Source of the DNA: Gammaproteobacteria bacterium
GTDB taxonomy: Bacteria; Pseudomonadota; Gammaproteobacteria; Thiohalomonadales; Thiohalomonadaceae
DNA length: 8,557 nucleotides
NCBI GenBank assembly: GCA_026193675.1
Contig: JAPHSO010000382.1
Location: forward strand, 1-8,557
Direction: 5' to 3'
Notes under the pieces: model-generated
What the model was told of the DNA's origin: nothing
The model's database searches: none
Seen by the model: the letters and a program-made list of their open reading frames with translations, nothing else
Shown: positions 5,417-8,557 of the stretch, piece by piece
Layout of the letters: every line of letters begins with the position of its first letter
Position numbering within the stretch: position 1 is the stretch's first letter
Position numbers and translations under genes: made by a program

Positions 5417-6052
5417 ATGGAATACATCACTGAATACACCCGATTTTTTACTGCACTCATTGTCATTATTGATCCCTTTGGGGCCATCCCAATCTTGTTA
5501 AGTCTTACCAGGGACTACACGATTGATGAACGCAGTAGGGCCATCACCATTGCAATGGTCACCGTTATGATCGTTTTATCATTATCGGCAATATTTGGTG
5601 AAACAATGTTATCTGTTCTCGGAGCCAGCCTCCCATCTTTTCGGGTGGGTGGTGGTATTGTTCTGCTATTGATGGCGCTTGCTATGTTACGTGCACAGCC
5701 GGATAAGTTACGGACCACATCAGCAGAAACGATAGCGGCCGACAGTCGTGAAAATATTGCAATAGTACCTATCGCGATTCCTCTGTTGGCAGGCCCCGGT
5801 TCGATCAGTACGGTCATTATTGAGATGCATCGTCCTGGCGCCGAATATCATCTAATTTGGGTGGTTGCTGTGATTATGCTGGTTGGAATAATACTCTGGG
5901 GTGTATTGCGCCTGGCAACGCCTATTGGTCGAATTCTTGGCCCTATCGGGCTGAATATCCTTAACCGCCTTTTCGGTCTTATTCTCACCGCCATTGCTAT
6001 AGAGATTATGGCTAACGGTCTACGTGATCTTTTCCCGCTTCTTGCCGGTTGA
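5417..6052 (+). CDS. MarC-family integral membrane protein
   Basis: The 211-residue protein has about six membrane segments (near 8-29, 42-62, 68-91, 115-134, 146-165 and 183-203). It shows the MarC/YhgN/YchE signatures: IDPFGAIPILLSL (18-30), IVPIAIPLLAGPGSIST (116-132), and a C-terminal NRLFGLILTAIAIEIMANGL (183-202). MarC was once linked to multiple antibiotic resistance, but that role was not upheld for E. coli MarC; some relatives are reported as amino acid transporters or exporters. The substrate here is unknown. The ATG at 5417 has only a distant AAGG about 11 bases upstream. The gene is convergent with the GGDEF-EAL gene, with 15 bp between the stops and no clear terminator. The next gene upstream on this strand, the lysine-rich one, ends 328 bp away, so it probably has its own promoter; none was recognised. 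Confidence 0.92.
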   Translation: MEYITEYTRFFTALIVIIDPFGAIPILLSLTRDYTIDERSRAITIAMVTVMIVLSLSAIFGETMLSVLGASLPSFRVGGGIVLLLMALAMLRAQPDKLRTTSAETIAADSRENIAIVPIAIPLLAGPGSISTVIIEMHRPGAEYHLIWVVAVIMLVGIILWGVLRLATPIGRILGPIGLNILNRLFGLILTAIAIEIMANGLRDLFPLLAG

Positions 6053-6067
6053 TTTTAAGGTGTTAGT

Positions 6068-7930
6068 CTACTTTCTATTGTCAAAATAGAGCGCTTCAAA
6101 TGCAACTTTAGGGAGCGCTTTGGCAAACAGGAATCCCTGGAATATTTTGCATTGCTGGTTGGATAGAATCTGGAACTGCTCTTCTGTTTCAACACCCTCA
6201 GCAACAGTACTAAGTCTGAATGTTTTTGCCATATTTAAAATGGTCATAATCATCGCCTGTTCACTCTCATCCTGTCCTTGATACAGCTCGCTAACAAATG
6301 CGCGATCAATCTTGATTTCATCGATTGGGAGCTGTTTAAGATAGCTTAAAGAGGAGTAGCCGGTGCCGAAGTCATCCATTGAGAAGCGAATCCCCAGATC
6401 ATGTAGTTCGTGCATGATGGCAACAACCTTGTTGATATCCTCAGCGACGATGGTCTCTGTCACCTCAAAAATCACCTTTTTAACTTGATCTGTCTTGAGG
6501 TAGCTGTGAATCAATCTTTTGATATCGTCGGTAAAATTGGAGTGCATGAACTGGCGCATGCTGATATTGATCGAGAACTGTTCAAGTTCGATGCCACGAT
6601 CACACCAATTCCTGAACGTCTCAAAGGCAGACTCCAGGATATATTCACCCAATTCGATAATAAGGCCAGTCTGCTCGGCTATTGGAATGAAGTCGGCGGG
6701 TGAGACCTGACCCAATTTTGAGTTATTCCAGCGAACCAGCGTCTCTGCACCAATAATTTTTTTGTCTTGATCAAATTGCGGCTGAAAGTGAAGCTCAATC
6801 TCCATCTTTTTTAGAGCGAAGTGGAGCAGGCGTTCAATCATCAGATGGCTTTCTACTCTGAGAGACATCTCCTCATTGAACTGGAATACGGCGTCACGTC
6901 CGGTGGCCTTCACCTCATACATTGCGATGTCAGCCTCTTTAATAAACTGATTGGCATTGGTACTGCGGGAGTCCATCAGGCTGATACCGATACTACAGCT
7001 GATATAGAGGTGGTGAAGATTGATGATGTAGCTCTGCTTTAGTGTTGCCAGCAGGTGTTCCGAAAGGGCGAGGGCTGCATCCTGACAGCGAGCCTGATTG
7101 TTGAATTTTGGTCCAATAACAATAAATTCATCTCCACCAAGGCGGGCCACGATGCTGTCTTGAGGAATATTTTGCGTCAATCTGAGAGAGATTTCGCGCA
7201 GTAGTTGATCTCCAACATCATGTCCAAGTGAATCGTTTACCGTCTTAAAGTGGTCGAGGTCAATCAACAGGAGGTATGAGTAGTGATTCTCCTCTTTAAG
7301 GGAGTTGATCCGCTGCTGCAGATAGTCGATAAAAAAGTGGCGGTTATAGAGTCCAGTTAGCAGATCATGATTAGCTTGATGGCTGGTATGTTGCAGTAGA
7401 TTAAAACTGCTGTTGGCGGCGTAGTAGAGCACCCACATAAAAATTGTTGCGAAGATGGAGAGGATATAACCGTACCATTCGCCAATATTGTAGAAGTAGA
7501 TGATCAGTGGCCCCATCAAAATAGCAATGATTGGGATGAAGAGTCGTTTGTCAGATATCAGTAGAGCTGAGGCGACTGTCGAGGCGCCTATCTGGGTAAA
7601 GATGGCGATATAGTGCAGCTTATAGGCATCCTCTGTGACGTAAAGGAGAAAGATCACAGTCCACAGCAAGAAGAAGATGTAGTAGAACCATGACAGCTCA
7701 AGATACCAGTTGGACTGCTCCTTCTCGCTCATCTCTTCAAAGCGGAACGCCCTGTAGATGCGATAGCCCCAGAGTGATGTGCAGAAGATCAATCCATACC
7801 AGATAATGGCTGCAGTCTGGATACCGTGAATCCAGCCGAGAAAGATATAACCGAGTCCCGGAAATAGTGACAGCGCCACGATGATCGGTATCTGTTTGTG
7901 CAGGAAGCTGTAGAAGCGCTTATCTTTCAT
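6068..7930 (-). CDS. Membrane GGDEF-EAL protein, dual-domain c-di-GMP cyclase/phosphodiesterase
   Basis: The chosen ATG (7928-7930) gives 620 residues; TTG 7936 would add two and has no better Shine-Dalgarno. About six membrane segments fill residues 14-172, with no PAS or HAMP domain. The GGDEF domain (about 185-350) has an intact active site, GGDEF at 265-269, with metal-binding D224 (LIDLDHFK) and NDSLGHDVGD. The usual inhibitory RxxD motif five residues before GGDEF is missing (PQDS there). The EAL domain (about 362-612) has ETL (396-398) instead of EAL but keeps the catalytic glutamate. It also keeps N455, E489 and E492 (EVTE), D519-D520 (DDFGTGYSSL), K540, E578 (AEGVE) and Q598. Both domains therefore look catalytically competent, without product inhibition at the I-site. 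The net direction cannot be predicted. The neighbour upstream on the same strand is a chemoreceptor, 83 bp away. Confidence 0.94.
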   Translation of the reverse strand: MKDKRFYSFLHKQIPIIVALSLFPGLGYIFLGWIHGIQTAAIIWYGLIFCTSLWGYRIYRAFRFEEMSEKEQSNWYLELSWFYYIFFLLWTVIFLLYVTEDAYKLHYIAIFTQIGASTVASALLISDKRLFIPIIAILMGPLIIYFYNIGEWYGYILSIFATIFMWVLYYAANSSFNLLQHTSHQANHDLLTGLYNRHFFIDYLQQRINSLKEENHYSYLLLIDLDHFKTVNDSLGHDVGDQLLREISLRLTQNIPQDSIVARLGGDEFIVIGPKFNNQARCQDAALALSEHLLATLKQSYIINLHHLYISCSIGISLMDSRSTNANQFIKEADIAMYEVKATGRDAVFQFNEEMSLRVESHLMIERLLHFALKKMEIELHFQPQFDQDKKIIGAETLVRWNNSKLGQVSPADFIPIAEQTGLIIELGEYILESAFETFRNWCDRGIELEQFSINISMRQFMHSNFTDDIKRLIHSYLKTDQVKKVIFEVTETIVAEDINKVVAIMHELHDLGIRFSMDDFGTGYSSLSYLKQLPIDEIKIDRAFVSELYQGQDESEQAMIMTILNMAKTFRLSTVAEGVETEEQFQILSNQQCKIFQGFLFAKALPKVAFEALYFDNRK

Positions 7931-7956
7931 TCTCAACCAAAGTACGTTGATCTGGC

Positions 7957-7980
7957 TCTATTTAATTCTTCTCAAATAGA
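7957..7980. promoter_or_regulatory. Inverted repeat upstream of the GGDEF-EAL gene
   Basis: TCTATTT (7957-7963) and AAATAGA (7974-7980) are exact reverse complements around a 10-bp spacer, 27-50 bp before the GGDEF-EAL start. The AT-rich arms fit an operator or part of a promoter region better than a terminator. A possible minus-strand -35 (TTGAAA) lies further upstream, but no well-spaced -10 was found. Confidence 0.3.
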
Positions 7981-8013
7981 TATCAGCGCCCAGCTTACAC
8001 TATATTTCAATGA

Positions 8014-8557
8014 CTAGAAGAGCCCGTCGTCATCTGTCGAATCAGTAGTGGCAGTGCTGTGTGACTGTTTGCCAAGATCGAAGGTTGAGAACTGCTTCAC
8101 CAGCTCTTCCGAGAGGCCGGCTAAGCGGGTGCCGGCATCGCTGTTGTAACGGGCCGCCTCTACCGTACCTTCGGTCATCTGATTGATACTCACCACATTA
8201 CGATTCATCTCTTCAGCGACGGCACTCTGTTCGGTTGCTGCTGCGGCAATCTGTGAGTTCATGTTGTTAATCTGATTGACCGATGCGCTGATGGCATTGA
8301 GAGCAGACTCTGCCTGATTTGACTCCTCAATCGCATCGTAGGCCTGCTTACGCTCCTTGTTCATTACGTGTACCGCATTATTGATACCGGTGCGTAGCTC
8401 TTCGATAACAGTGTTAATCTCCTTGGTCGCATCCTGAGTTCTGCCGGCCAGCATACGTACCTCATCGGCTACAACCGCAAAACCGCGACCCTGTTCACCG
8501 GCACGAGCCGCCTCGATTGCTGCATTGAGTGCCAGCAGGTTGGTCTGATCGGCAATA
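8014..8557 (-). CDS. Methyl-accepting chemotaxis protein, C-terminal part (cut by window edge)
   Basis: The frame is open from the window end (first full codon at 8556) to the stop at 8014, giving 180 residues of the cytoplasmic signalling domain. It starts inside the highly conserved hairpin tip: IADQTNLLALNAAIEAARAG, then GRGFAVVADEVR. This tip contacts CheA and CheW. A long coiled-coil return helix follows, with AAAATEQSAVAEEMNRNV, typical of the methylation-helix part of chemoreceptors. The C-terminus is acidic (TDSTDDDGLF) and lacks the NWETF-type pentapeptide that tethers CheR/CheB in high-abundance enteric receptors. The sensory and membrane parts lie outside the window, so the ligand is unknown. 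Confidence 0.95.
   Translation of the reverse strand, partial: IADQTNLLALNAAIEAARAGEQGRGFAVVADEVRMLAGRTQDATKEINTVIEELRTGINNAVHVMNKERKQAYDAIEESNQAESALNAISASVNQINNMNSQIAAAATEQSAVAEEMNRNVVSINQMTEGTVEAARYNSDAGTRLAGLSEELVKQFSTFDLGKQSHSTATTDSTDDDGLF

Noticed and set aside
5515..5817. Minus-strand 100-codon frame inside the MarC gene
   Set aside because: It is antisense to a clear membrane protein with family motifs, and its composition is that of a shadow frame.

Overview
The window looks like chromosomal DNA from a gammaproteobacterium. Base composition is balanced by eye. The QmcA/YbbJ-type SPFH-NfeD pair, the MarC-family protein and the dense c-di-GMP and chemotaxis genes are typical of free-living or symbiotic sulfur-oxidising and related Gammaproteobacteria. 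Genus cannot be set from this sequence alone. There are no rRNA, tRNA, IS or CRISPR sequences, and no phage genes.

Layout. (a) 46-1521, plus: a membrane-bound HAMP/HD-GYP protein, predicted c-di-GMP phosphodiesterase. Its last codons lie in a 46-bp palindromic unit that is tandemly duplicated (1499-1590) and followed by a strong hairpin. (b) 4542 down to about 1610, minus: a probable operon in the order QmcA-like SPFH protein, short NfeD protein, rubrerythrin, TauE/SafE permease and possibly a 35-residue peptide. Gaps are 36, 15, 51 and 20 bp if the rubrerythrin start is placed at its Shine-Dalgarno-supported ATG. (c) 4543-4971: a 429-bp intergenic region with a tandem pair of near-identical 16-bp sites and an 8-bp-arm inverted repeat, probably the control region of the minus-strand operon. 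(d) 4972-5088, plus: a 38-residue lysine-rich protein with a clear Shine-Dalgarno site. (e) 5085 up to about 5426, minus: an open frame that looks coding but has no good start. Its stop overlaps the stop of the lysine-rich gene. (f) 5417-6052, plus: a MarC-family membrane protein. (g) 7930-6068, minus: a membrane GGDEF-EAL protein. (h) 8556-8014, minus: the C-terminal part of a methyl-accepting chemotaxis protein cut by the window edge.

How the genes fit together. The HD-GYP and GGDEF-EAL proteins give two membrane-tethered c-di-GMP enzymes, and the chemoreceptor next to one of them suggests a motility/sessility theme. The SPFH-NfeD pair is a known membrane-microdomain module. Its coupling here to rubrerythrin (peroxide reduction) and a TauE/SafE exporter suggests an envelope or oxidative/sulfur stress unit, which is an inference from gene order only. 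I found no clearly new multi-gene system. The most interesting items are the repeat that supplies the HD-GYP stop codon, the two tiny genes, the start-less minus frame at 5085-5426, and the tandem operator-like sites.
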